A stretch of DNA of 64,000 nucleotides from Bacteroidota bacterium (GTDB taxonomy: Bacteria; Bacteroidota; Bacteroidia; Chitinophagales; BACL12): assembly GCA_016715425.1 (NCBI GenBank), contig JADKAC010000001.1:248001-312000 (forward strand). Reading direction: 5' to 3'. This document shows positions 42,877 to 51,092 of the stretch, piece after piece. Within the stretch, counting starts at the first letter, position 1, and every line of letters starts with the position of its first letter. Position numbers and translations under genes: made by a program. The notes under the pieces were generated by a model. It searched no databases, had not been told where the DNA came from, and saw nothing but the letters and a program-made list of their open reading frames with translations.

Positions 42877-43710
42877 TCACACTAATCCTTTCGAAAATTC
42901 GGCATACGCTTTCTCTAATTTTTCATCGTACTTATTCTGTTTATAACCACCACCATTATATCTTCTTGCAAACTCTGCCCATTGTTTTTTTTGAAGGTAG
43001 GGAATGAGTTTATTTACCATTAAAAATTTACCAAATATTTTTAAATGATTGTCTTCACTTAATTTCATTTCGCTTACAAAATCCATAACCGAATTATATC
43101 CTAATGAAGCATAATGAAAACCCATAATTTGAAACAGTCCCCAACTTGCACTTGCATGTGCAGCTTCCACACAAGCAGAGCTATTTAATATGTTACAAGC
43201 CTGATCTAAGCGATCGAATTCTGCTGCGCCACCTTTATAAAATTTCTTTGTCCATTTAGGATACAATACATTTTCATTTCCCGCAACTATTGCTGCCGGA
43301 TCAATTTTTCGTTTCTTTAATTCACTCCAGAAAATATGTCCTTCAAATAAAATTTTTGGTCTGCCATCAATTAAAAATCCACGTCCGCTGCTTTCTACTT
43401 TATTCACAGCTTTTACAACTGCAGTTTCTAAACCTAATTGATCTGCAAGAGAAATAATAGCAGATTCTGATAAAAATTTCTGATCTATTTTTTCCAGACT
43501 CAAAGTAGAATTTTGCAAAAGGCGAGTCCAGGTTTTTGTAAAAACAATGCCGTCAGAAACCAAATTATTTTTCAATTGAAAATCTTTAACAGCGGCTACT
43601 GTTTCCGTATTCATAATTCCGGTAACGGCGATTGTGTAACCGGCTTCTTGTAAAAGTTCCTGCAATAAAACAACTGCATCACCTTTAGAATTTTGTTTTA
43701 GTAAAAGCAT
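42877..43710 (-). CDS. N-acetylmuramidase with N-terminal peptidoglycan-binding domain
   Basis: 277 residues without a signal peptide. Residues 1-70 are a PG_binding_1 domain ('LLKQNSKGDAVVLLQELLQEAGY'). The rest is the N-acetylmuramidase domain known from phage endolysins and some bacterial toxins, with a catalytic Glu in 'AVNKVESSGRGFLIDGRPKILFEGH', read in parts, and 'ASASWGLFQIMGFHY'. It should cut the glycan backbone of peptidoglycan. No holin or phage gene is nearby, so prophage origin is not supported. It sits between two paralogous secreted-protein genes. Confidence 0.88.
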   Translation of the reverse strand: MLLLKQNSKGDAVVLLQELLQEAGYTIAVTGIMNTETVAAVKDFQLKNNLVSDGIVFTKTWTRLLQNSTLSLEKIDQKFLSESAIISLADQLGLETAVVKAVNKVESSGRGFLIDGRPKILFEGHIFWSELKKRKIDPAAIVAGNENVLYPKWTKKFYKGGAAEFDRLDQACNILNSSACVEAAHASASWGLFQIMGFHYASLGYNSVMDFVSEMKLSEDNHLKIFGKFLMVNKLIPYLQKKQWAEFARRYNGGGYKQNKYDEKLEKAYAEFSKGLV

Positions 43711-43799
43711 AATAATATGTTTTAATTATGAGCTAATAATATACGAAAGGTAGTTCCTTTTTTTTTGTGGTAGAGTCACCCGCCGATAGTTAAATCTGT

Positions 43800-43905
43800 T
43801 TTTCAGTTTTACAATTCTACAGTTTCATTTACTCAGTTCCCCAGTTCGACGATTAAACAATTAAACAATTCTACATTTCTACAATTCTACAGTTCTACAA
43901 TTCCA
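43800..43905. repeat. Dispersed 'acaattctac' repeat block
   Basis: Near-tandem words ACAATTCTAC / ACAGTTCTAC / ATTAAACA. This is the reverse complement of the TAGAATTG repeats at 36783-36975, and a short third copy occurs at 44491-44510. It fills a gap upstream of paralogue B. Confidence 0.75.
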
Positions 43906-43993
43906 GCCATCGCTATTTTTCAATATCACAAATTTTACTCTAAGTCAGATTTGCGGGAATGGTGAAAGCGATATATTTGATGAAAATTAGAAT

Positions 43994-44452
43994 ATGAAAA
44001 ACAGTTGTTTAATTATCTTAACACTATTGAGTTTTAATATTTCTGCACTTATTGCGCAGAATTTTAATGATGAGTTACAATCACTTCTGGATACAAAAGA
44101 TATATCCACTTTGAAAGGGGAGTTTACATCCTATAGAGAGAGTATAAATGCAAATCTTTATACAAGCGTTAAGCAGTTAGGTGGATTTGATCTCACTATT
44201 ATTGATCAATCAGGAGACTGTATGATTTACGGTATTTCAAACAATTTTAGCATTGCGAATTTAAACATTACCATGCTAAAAATGCTTTCACCTGAGGGTT
44301 ATACTATATATGATTCAGATGATGATTCGTCTATAGAACTTATGGAAGATGCAACAAGAAGGCTGACGTTAGTTAGTGCTGACCGCACCTCTATTGCAAA
44401 CTTTACGTATTTTAATGACGGGTCTATCGGAATTACAATTACGAAAGAATAA
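43994..44452 (+). CDS. Small secreted protein of unknown function, paralogue B
   Basis: 152 residues, signal peptide 'MKNSCLIILTLLSFNISALIAQ'. By eye it shares roughly half of its residues with the 42205-42666 protein across the whole length ('FTSYRESINANLYTSV', 'YTIYDSDDDSSIELMEDATRR'). Both genes are on the plus strand with the muramidase gene reversed between them. Function unknown. Confidence 0.75.
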   Translation: MKNSCLIILTLLSFNISALIAQNFNDELQSLLDTKDISTLKGEFTSYRESINANLYTSVKQLGGFDLTIIDQSGDCMIYGISNNFSIANLNITMLKMLSPEGYTIYDSDDDSSIELMEDATRRLTLVSADRTSIANFTYFNDGSIGITITKE

Positions 44453-44540
44453 TTCAGCCTTCGCCATTCGTTTTTGCTTTCTCTTTTTTCGATTATACAA
44501 TTCTACAATTCAAGCCATCACCATTTGCCTTCGCTTTTTC

Positions 44541-45710
44541 CTAATTATGAGGTAACATTATTCGAAAGGTAGTTCCTTTTCCCGGACTAGAAGACTTGAC
44601 AAATATTTTTCCGCCATGATAATTTTCAACTATTCTTTTTGCCAATGTTAACCCAAGGCCCCAGCCTCTTTTTTTAGTGCTGAATCCCGGTTCAAATACA
44701 GTAGTAAATTGAGTGCGTGGAATTCCTTTTCCAGAGTCCTGAACATCTATTGTGATATGTTTATTATCCGCCGTTAATAGCAATTGAATTGTCCCGGTTC
44801 CTTCCATTGCATCCAATGCATTTTTTAATAAATTTTCAATCACCCAATTAAATAGTGTCGGATTTAATTTGCCGATAATTATATCTTGAGGATGTTTAAA
44901 AATGAATTGTACTTTTTTTGATGAACGACGCTTTATATAGTCTAAAGAATTTTCTAATTCGCTGGTAATATCTCTTTCAATCAAGTCTGGCATAGAACCC
45001 ACTTTCGAAAATCTATCTGCAATTAACTCTAATCGTTTCACATCTTTTTCCATCTCATCCATGATGTTGCGTTTGGCTTCTAAATCGCCACTGCTTTCTT
45101 TTAAATAATCCACCCAAGCCACTAAAGAAGAAATAGGTGTGCCGAGTTGATGTGCTGTTTCTTTTGCCATACCTACCCAAACACGATTTTGTTCCGAGCG
45201 TCTTGCGGTATTAAATAAAGTATAAGCAAAAATTAAAAATGCGGCAATAATAAATAGTTGAATGATTGGATAAAACCGCAATTGCGTATATAAGTATGAA
45301 TGTTTAAAAAAAATGAGTTGGAAATTTTCTTCTGAAATTTTAAAACGAATTGGATCCGCATAATTTTTCATTGACAATAATTCTTTTTCTAAATATTGCG
45401 GATTTGTACTTGCCTTCACACTATCTAAATTCAGAAAATCAATGATGTTACCGTTGTTATCGGTGGAGATGATAGGCACTGTTTTATTGGATTGAATCAG
45501 ATCAATAAAAAAACCATAATCTTCTATATTTTCTGCAGTGCTGATGTATTGATATACATCCGCAATTTGCTGCACACGTTGTAATTCTTCATCTGCAATT
45601 TTTCCTGCTAAGCGATTGGTATATAATAATGTAGCAGTTACGAAAATGAAGGCTGTAGTTATCAGCAAATATTTCCATCGGTTATGTTTCTCAAAATTAG
45701 GTATGCTCAT
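44541..45710 (-). CDS. Sensor histidine kinase
   Basis: 389 residues with two membrane spans (about 13-30 and 134-155) enclosing a ~100-residue extracytoplasmic sensor. The HisKA box is atypical in sequence but clear ('MAKETAHQLGTPISSLVAWVDYL'), and the HATPase has 'NWVIENLLKNALDAM' (N box), 'DSGKGIP' (G1) and 'RGWGLGLTLAKRIV' (G2). No response regulator lies next to it, so it is an orphan kinase. It follows the AsmA-like gene on the same strand after ~40 nt, so the two may be co-transcribed. Confidence 0.92.
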   Translation of the reverse strand: MSIPNFEKHNRWKYLLITTAFIFVTATLLYTNRLAGKIADEELQRVQQIADVYQYISTAENIEDYGFFIDLIQSNKTVPIISTDNNGNIIDFLNLDSVKASTNPQYLEKELLSMKNYADPIRFKISEENFQLIFFKHSYLYTQLRFYPIIQLFIIAAFLIFAYTLFNTARRSEQNRVWVGMAKETAHQLGTPISSLVAWVDYLKESSGDLEAKRNIMDEMEKDVKRLELIADRFSKVGSMPDLIERDITSELENSLDYIKRRSSKKVQFIFKHPQDIIIGKLNPTLFNWVIENLLKNALDAMEGTGTIQLLLTADNKHITIDVQDSGKGIPRTQFTTVFEPGFSTKKRGWGLGLTLAKRIVENYHGGKIFVKSSSPGKGTTFRIMLPHN

Positions 45711-45751
45711 GCATCAGTTATTCGTGCTGCTAATTTAATGTGTAACATTTA

Positions 45752-48295
45752 CTATTCATCTTCCCAATCAATATACTCAATAGTATCAATAGGAGTGGTA
45801 GCTTGTTTCTGCGATTCTTTTTTTAATTCTTTTTTCTTTTCTTCTACTTGATCAGGTTTAAATATATCCAGAAAATCAGGCTCATCTAATCCACTTTGTT
45901 CTAATTTTTTCTTGCCTTCTTTTTTATTGAAATTTATTTCAGGATGTTCCACTGTTCCTTTCATTACAAGATATACATTAATACCCCCTTCTGCTTTTTC
46001 ATAATCATCAGATGATTTTGATCCTTTGAAGAATTTTTTCATCATCACATCTGCCATACTCAGTTTTAATTGATAGTCAATTACATTATCAAAAGTATGT
46101 GTGCCACTGATATATAAATCCATTGCAGAAGAGCGGATAGAAGTGGCAGGTATATAAATAGTGCGATCTTTTATTTCAATTTGATTTTGCAGTGTTTCGA
46201 ATTTAATGTCTTGTAATTCTTTTATATCTACAAATTTTGAAAGCGATTCCAATACAGAATAATTAATCAATTGGCCATTATCAATTTTTACATTTGCAAG
46301 TGTATAAATACTTTTTTCAATCACTTCAAATTGTGGTGTAAAACCAATGGTAAAGTTTTCTACCAATACTGTTGCTTTCCCTTTTATGTTTTTATCTGTT
46401 AGTGTGGTTTGACCAAAATTTTCAAGCTCTCTAAATAATTCTGTGATATCTATATTATTTAAAATCCCCGAAGACTCCAATAAATAATTACCACCGTTTA
46501 AATAGCGAAATGTTGCAGCTAATTGCACATTGCCATTTTGAATATCTGCCGTCATATTTCTTGCAGCGATTATAGAGCCACTGCAACTGATATTTGTTTT
46601 CACATTGTTGAGTACAATGAGTTTGTATTTCATTTCATCAAATTGCACATTCAACATACCACTCATTTGCATCCATACAGGTTTGCTAATCGTGGTATTT
46701 GATTCAGAGATATTTGTAGAAGAGCTTTGAGTAAAATAGTTTCTGAGTTTATAAATATCAATTTGCTTTGAGTAAATAGAACCGTTTACTCCTAGCAAAT
46801 TGCCATTAAAATTTTTTGCTAATAACAATAACCAATTATTGATTGTAACTTCTCCGGAAATATCTGCACCCGGCAACACACAATTTAAATTATTGATTAC
46901 TAAGTTTTGATTTTGCAATGCTATATCCGCAGAATTAAATTGCATCAACTCATTTTGATATTTACAAGATACATTTTTTAAATGTACATTGCCCGAAGGG
47001 GGATTGCGGGAAATATTTGCATTACTAATATTATTGGGGTCACCTTTATATTTCACCTGGTCAAATGCAATAGCACCTGAAATATCCGTTGCACCCGGCA
47101 GAAATGCAGGCAGTAAAATAGAAGCAGGTAAGGTGCCATTCAGATTACAATCTATACTTGGATTGGAAAGATTAATTACATGCAGATAACCGGATAAAAT
47201 TTCTCCTTTATATTTTCCTGTAAAGTTTTGAAGTTTTAATTCAGAAGCTGTATTTTTTTTCCCACCGCCATTTGAATAATAGCCACTAAATTTTACATCG
47301 GTTAATTTATCACCAAACTTTTCGTGATTAATAGTGCTTTTTTCTAAATCGAATTTTGCGGTTACTAATGGAATGGATCTCTTATTAAAAGGTCCTTTAA
47401 TACTTGCAGTGAAATTGAGTTTTCCCTTGCTTTGCAATCCGTTTAAACTATTTCTGTATTTACTTGGAATGGTAATCAGCAATGCTTCAATGTTCACATT
47501 TTTTGAATCCAATTGCAAATCATAAGTAACTCCATCCGATATTTTAAAATTACCGGCCACTGCAAATGTGTTGTTATTAATTTGAACACTTGATTTTGAA
47601 AATGCATATAATTGTTCTTTCAGATTTACATCCAAATTGCAATTGAGAGTCACCTCTCGTTCTTCCAGATAAGTTTCGTTACTTACAATTAAAAAGTGCG
47701 AGAATATTTTTCCTTTCGTATCCACATCAAATTCCTCTGTATAAAAATTACCTGTTGCCGAAAGATCCTGGACAGTAAAGAACATATTTATATCATTGTT
47801 ATCATCAAGATATTTAAAGTCAACATTTTTAAGAAGAATTTCTTTTAGTTGAATTTCAAATTCTGAAGATGTACTATTGCTATCTGTTTTCCAAAATTTA
47901 TAATTGATATTGCCCTGCGCATCTTCCGATAATATAATTGCCGCATCCTTAATCACTAATTTATTGATGTTGTATTTTTTGTTGATGAGATCTTTGATAT
48001 TAAACACCAGATTTAATTCACCGGCCTGAATAAAAAAATTATCAGACTCGGGAGTACTTTCCTTAATACCGATATTTTCAAAAGATAAAGCTAATTGTGG
48101 CCAGTTGCGCAACATGGAGAGATGAATATCTTTTTCATTCACCACCACTTCCGTAGCTAAATTTTTATTGAGCTCATTAATAAAAATCGCTTTTATTTTA
48201 TTTTCGAAAAGGAGGGGAATAGCAATAATGAGCAGTAGGATTAAACCCAGCAAAGCACCGACGCCGATGAGAGAGTATTTAAGATATTTATGCAT
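45752..48295 (-). CDS. AsmA-like protein (large inner-membrane anchored)
   Basis: 847 residues: an N-terminal membrane anchor (residues ~8-31, 'SLIGVGALLGLILLLIIAIPLLF'), then a long periplasmic beta-rich region with the AsmA N-terminal motif ('IHLSMLRNWPQLALSFENIGI') and a C-terminal AsmA_2-type domain ('STNISESNTT' to 'IYIPATSIRSSAMDLYISGTH'). The tail is Lys/Glu rich. AsmA-like proteins of the TamB/YhdP type help carry phospholipids to the outer membrane; the exact role here is inference. A near-consensus TATCTTTA lies 26-33 nt upstream. Confidence 0.87.
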   Translation of the reverse strand: MHKYLKYSLIGVGALLGLILLLIIAIPLLFENKIKAIFINELNKNLATEVVVNEKDIHLSMLRNWPQLALSFENIGIKESTPESDNFFIQAGELNLVFNIKDLINKKYNINKLVIKDAAIILSEDAQGNINYKFWKTDSNSTSSEFEIQLKEILLKNVDFKYLDDNNDINMFFTVQDLSATGNFYTEEFDVDTKGKIFSHFLIVSNETYLEEREVTLNCNLDVNLKEQLYAFSKSSVQINNNTFAVAGNFKISDGVTYDLQLDSKNVNIEALLITIPSKYRNSLNGLQSKGKLNFTASIKGPFNKRSIPLVTAKFDLEKSTINHEKFGDKLTDVKFSGYYSNGGGKKNTASELKLQNFTGKYKGEILSGYLHVINLSNPSIDCNLNGTLPASILLPAFLPGATDISGAIAFDQVKYKGDPNNISNANISRNPPSGNVHLKNVSCKYQNELMQFNSADIALQNQNLVINNLNCVLPGADISGEVTINNWLLLLAKNFNGNLLGVNGSIYSKQIDIYKLRNYFTQSSSTNISESNTTISKPVWMQMSGMLNVQFDEMKYKLIVLNNVKTNISCSGSIIAARNMTADIQNGNVQLAATFRYLNGGNYLLESSGILNNIDITELFRELENFGQTTLTDKNIKGKATVLVENFTIGFTPQFEVIEKSIYTLANVKIDNGQLINYSVLESLSKFVDIKELQDIKFETLQNQIEIKDRTIYIPATSIRSSAMDLYISGTHTFDNVIDYQLKLSMADVMMKKFFKGSKSSDDYEKAEGGINVYLVMKGTVEHPEINFNKKEGKKKLEQSGLDEPDFLDIFKPDQVEEKKKELKKESQKQATTPIDTIEYIDWEDE

Positions 48296-48382
48296 GAATA
48301 AAAAAAGTGCTCAACCAGAAATAAAGATATGTAGGAACATTAACGACCTGCACCATCAAAATTGTGAATTATGTGTATAAAA

Positions 48383-48413
48383 TTTGCAAACTGCGGCCTG
48401 CTTGTTATATTTG
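48383..48413 (+). promoter_or_regulatory. Promoter of tRNA-Val: TTTG, 19 nt, TATATTTG
   Basis: A full Bacteroidota promoter: -33 TTTG at 48383-48386, exactly 19 nt, and -7 TATATTTG at 48406-48413, ending 13 nt before the tRNA. None of the six downstream tRNA-derived units has an equally good promoter of its own that I can see. Confidence 0.75.
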
Positions 48414-48426
48414 CGCTCACTTTTCA

Positions 48427-48501
48427 GGGAGCTTAGCTCAGTTGGTTCAGAGCATCTGCCTTACAAGCAGAGGGTCACTGGTTCGAATCCAGTAGCTCCC
48501 A
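48427..48501 (+). tRNA. tRNA-Val(TAC)
   Basis: Complete cloverleaf of 75 nt. Acceptor GGGAGCT pairs with AGCTCCC, the discriminator is A, anticodon stem TCTGC/GCAGA encloses CTTACAA (anticodon TAC), the variable loop is AGGGTC-like and the T arm CTGGTTCGAATCCAG. CCA is not encoded. It is the intact founder of the tandem array that follows. Confidence 0.98.
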
Positions 48502-49240
48502 CAAATTAGACTTCAAATTTTGAAGTCTTTTTTTTTTGAGAAAATAAGAATAAAACACTAATGAAGTATCTGCCTTACAGCAGACCCCGATAATTATCGG
48601 GGTGGTTCGAATCCAGTAGCTCCCACAAATTAGACTTCAAATTTTGAAGTCTTTTTTTTTTGAGAAAATAAGAATAAAACACTAATGAAGTATCTGCCTT
48701 ACAGCAGACCCCGATAATTATCGGGGTGGTTCGAATCCAGTAGCTCCCACAAATTAGACTTTAAATTTTGAAGTGTTTTTTTTGCAATTTGCAGAACAAA
48801 ATATTTATTAAGCATCTGCCTTACAGCAGACCCCGATAATTATCGGGGTGGTTCGAATCCAGTAGCTCCCACAAATTAGACTTCAAAATTTTGAAGTCTT
48901 TTTTTTGCAGTTTACGGAACAATATATTTATTAAGCATCTACCTTACAGCAGACCCCGATAATTATCGGGGTGGTTCGAATCCAGTAGCTCCCACAAATT
49001 AGACTTCAAAATTTTGAAGTCTTTTTTTTGCAATTTGCAGAACAAAATATTTATTAAGCATCTACCTTACAGCAGACCCCGATAATTATCGGGGTGGTTC
49101 GAATCCAGTAGCTCCCACAAATTAGACTTCAAAATTTTGAAGTCTTTTTTTTGCAATTTGCAGAACAAAATATTTATTAAGCATCTACCTTACAGCAGAC
49201 CCCGATAATTATCGGGGTGGTTCGAATCCAGTAGCTCCCA
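48502..49240 (+). repeat. Six tandem ~123-bp units derived from tRNA-Val, each with a palindrome in place of the variable loop
   Basis: The T-arm start recurs at 48480 (tRNA) and 48604, 48728, 48850, 48973, 49096 and 49219: spacing 124, 124, 122, 123, 123, 123. Each unit holds a D-arm 3' remnant (AGCATC or AGTATC), the anticodon stem with a shortened loop (CTTACA), the perfect palindrome CCCCGATAA/TTATCGGGG, the T arm, the 3' acceptor strand and discriminator; units 1-5 then carry the terminator hairpin. The 5' acceptor strand and D loop are absent, so no unit can fold as a tRNA. The spacer comes in two versions: 'aagaataaaacactaatg' before units 1-2 and 'aacaaaatatttattaag' before units 3-6. 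Confidence 0.95.
48508..48537 (+). terminator. Rho-independent terminator after tRNA-Val
   Basis: Hairpin GACTTCAAA/TTTGAAGTC with a short AT loop followed by nine or more Ts. The same element, with small changes, ends each tandem unit downstream except the last, whose copy stops at the acceptor sequence. Confidence 0.92.
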
Positions 49241-49428
49241 ATATAGCCACACATAGGTGTTGGAGAATTTTTAATCCTAAATATTTATTTGTTTGTTTGG
49301 TTTATTGACTTTCTTTGACCGGACTGTATTTTTCTGATATGATGGTATTATCCGCATAAATATTTAACCAGATAAAATTGTACATATTAGTAAAAGCACT
49401 ATTTTAGATTATATAACAATTGTGATCT

Positions 49429-50112
49429 ATGAAAACATTGCAGAAAAAATTAATCAGTTTATTTCTTCGGCACCCGGATTATTTTATTAGGAGCATTTCA
49501 AGTGGATACCCATTCACAAATGAACAATTAAGAAAATATTCTGATAAGCTATTATGGGGGCGCAATCATAAACCACTATCAAGTGGCGGGCTTTCAATTA
49601 ATGATTCTCTGCCCTGGACTAAAGAACTTGTTAATGAACATATAGAAAAATGGAGTTGGAGTGCACTAAGTATTCAGATGATAGGAGCTAAATTTTGGTA
49701 TAATGGTTTGCTGGATGATTATTATGAATGGATAAATTGGAATGGATTCTCTTATAATATGGAGCTACCTTGGACAGATGCAATAATTAATAAATATAGG
49801 GACAATCTCAATTGGGAATTTTTTAGTTCAAATGAAGGAGTTGAATGGACACCGCAGCGAATAAAGAAGTTTGAAAACTATATTGATTTTGAAGGTCTTA
49901 GCAATAGTTTAAATACGCCATGGGGAAGGCCAAGTAAATTGAGAAATCCATTTCGATTTAGTAATAAAACTTCACCATTACTTTCATTAACATTACTTGA
50001 GAAATACGAAGAAAGATTGGATTGGGATCATTTGGTTTTTCAATGGGATAAAGGGTTGAATAAAGAAGAAACTGATGAAGTGATTGAGGGGTTTATGAAT
50101 CTTGCTTTTTGA
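49429..50112 (+). CDS. Unknown protein with repeated Trp-rich segments
   Basis: 227 residues, no signal peptide. Four or five degenerate repeats of about 40 residues share the form 'LPWT-x-x-L/I-x-x-Y/H-x5-W-x-W-x-x-L/F-S': 'LPWTKELVNEHIEKWSWSALS', 'LPWTDAIINKYRDNLNWEFFS', 'VEWTPQRIKKFENYIDFEGLS' and 'LLSLTLLEKYEERLDWDHLVF' (each read in part). They look like short helical repeats, possibly for protein binding. Similar repeats occur in scattered bacterial hypotheticals. Function unknown; it lies directly after the tRNA-Val array. Confidence 0.7.
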   Translation: MKTLQKKLISLFLRHPDYFIRSISSGYPFTNEQLRKYSDKLLWGRNHKPLSSGGLSINDSLPWTKELVNEHIEKWSWSALSIQMIGAKFWYNGLLDDYYEWINWNGFSYNMELPWTDAIINKYRDNLNWEFFSSNEGVEWTPQRIKKFENYIDFEGLSNSLNTPWGRPSKLRNPFRFSNKTSPLLSLTLLEKYEERLDWDHLVFQWDKGLNKEETDEVIEGFMNLAF

Positions 50113-50230
50113 TAGTTAATTCAAATAAAGAACTCTGTTTGATATTTTTTAGCGATTTGATAGATTTTTTTAGACGTTTATATACTTTCATATTTGGTAT
50201 TATTCCTAATCATTAATAATTTACATTCCA

Positions 50231-51061
50231 ATGCCCTCACTCCCCAACATCCCCCTCTTCTTTCTCCTCACCATCACCTTACTCGCTTGCAAGCATAATG
50301 ATGTGGTGATTAATGTTATTAATAGTGGAGATACATTAATTGAAAGAATCGCAACGCCTTCGGGTTATTCAAGAGAAACATATTCGCAGGGTACTTGGGA
50401 ATATTATTTACAACATCTGGAGTTGAAGGCGCATAATTCAAAAATTTTAGATTATAAAGGGAATCCTATTTCAAATCAATCAAGTCATATAGCAATTATT
50501 AATTATGATATCGGCACTAAAGATTTACAACAATGTGCAGATGCGGTGATTCGATTAAGAGCTGAACATTTATTTGCAAATGGTAAGTCGGATGAAATAC
50601 AATTTGAGTTTACCAGTGGTGATAATTTTAAATGGCTAGATTATGCGAAAGGAATGCGACCTGTTGTAAATGGTAATTCGGTGAGTTTTCGACAATCAGG
50701 TGCATCGGATAAAAGTTATGCGAGCTTTAGAAAATATCTGGATGTAATTTATATGTATGCCGGTACCATTTCATTATCGCATCAGTTAAATAAAAAGTCA
50801 AGAAGCAATGCATTGCCAATTGGCGATATAATTTTAAATCCCGGTAGTCCGGGTCATGCCGTGATTGTTATTGATAGAGCATTCAATAGTTCGAAAGAAT
50901 ATATCTATTTATTGGCTGAAGGTTACACACCGGCTCAATCAATTCATGTGCTGGATAGTAAAAATAATAGTACAAGTCCATGGTTTAAGATACCTAAAAC
51001 CGGCACTATAAATACGGGTAGATATAAATTTAATGATCCGAATATTGTTACCTTCAAATAA
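50231..51061 (+). CDS. DUF4846-type lipoprotein
   Basis: 276 residues. The N-terminus 'NIPLFFLLTITLLACKHND' is a lipoprotein signal (Cys20). The body has the DUF4846 pattern: 'ERIATPSGYSRETYSQGTWEYYLQHLEL', read in parts, 'QCADAVIRLRAEHLF', 'YASFRKYLDVIYMYAGTISL' and 'GDIILNPGSPGHAVIVIDRA'. It is an envelope protein of unknown function. Confidence 0.82.
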   Translation: MPSLPNIPLFFLLTITLLACKHNDVVINVINSGDTLIERIATPSGYSRETYSQGTWEYYLQHLELKAHNSKILDYKGNPISNQSSHIAIINYDIGTKDLQQCADAVIRLRAEHLFANGKSDEIQFEFTSGDNFKWLDYAKGMRPVVNGNSVSFRQSGASDKSYASFRKYLDVIYMYAGTISLSHQLNKKSRSNALPIGDIILNPGSPGHAVIVIDRAFNSSKEYIYLLAEGYTPAQSIHVLDSKNNSTSPWFKIPKTGTINTGRYKFNDPNIVTFK

Positions 51062-51092
51062 ATGTATTTGTAAATAAGCTATCAATTTTATT

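Noticed and set aside
42877..43710. Prophage endolysin module
   Set aside because: No holin, tail, capsid or integrase genes in the neighbourhood; it stands alone.
48502..49240. CRISPR-like regular spacing
   Set aside because: Units are 122-124 nt and nearly identical throughout; there are no short repeats with unique spacers and no cas genes. The content is tRNA-derived.
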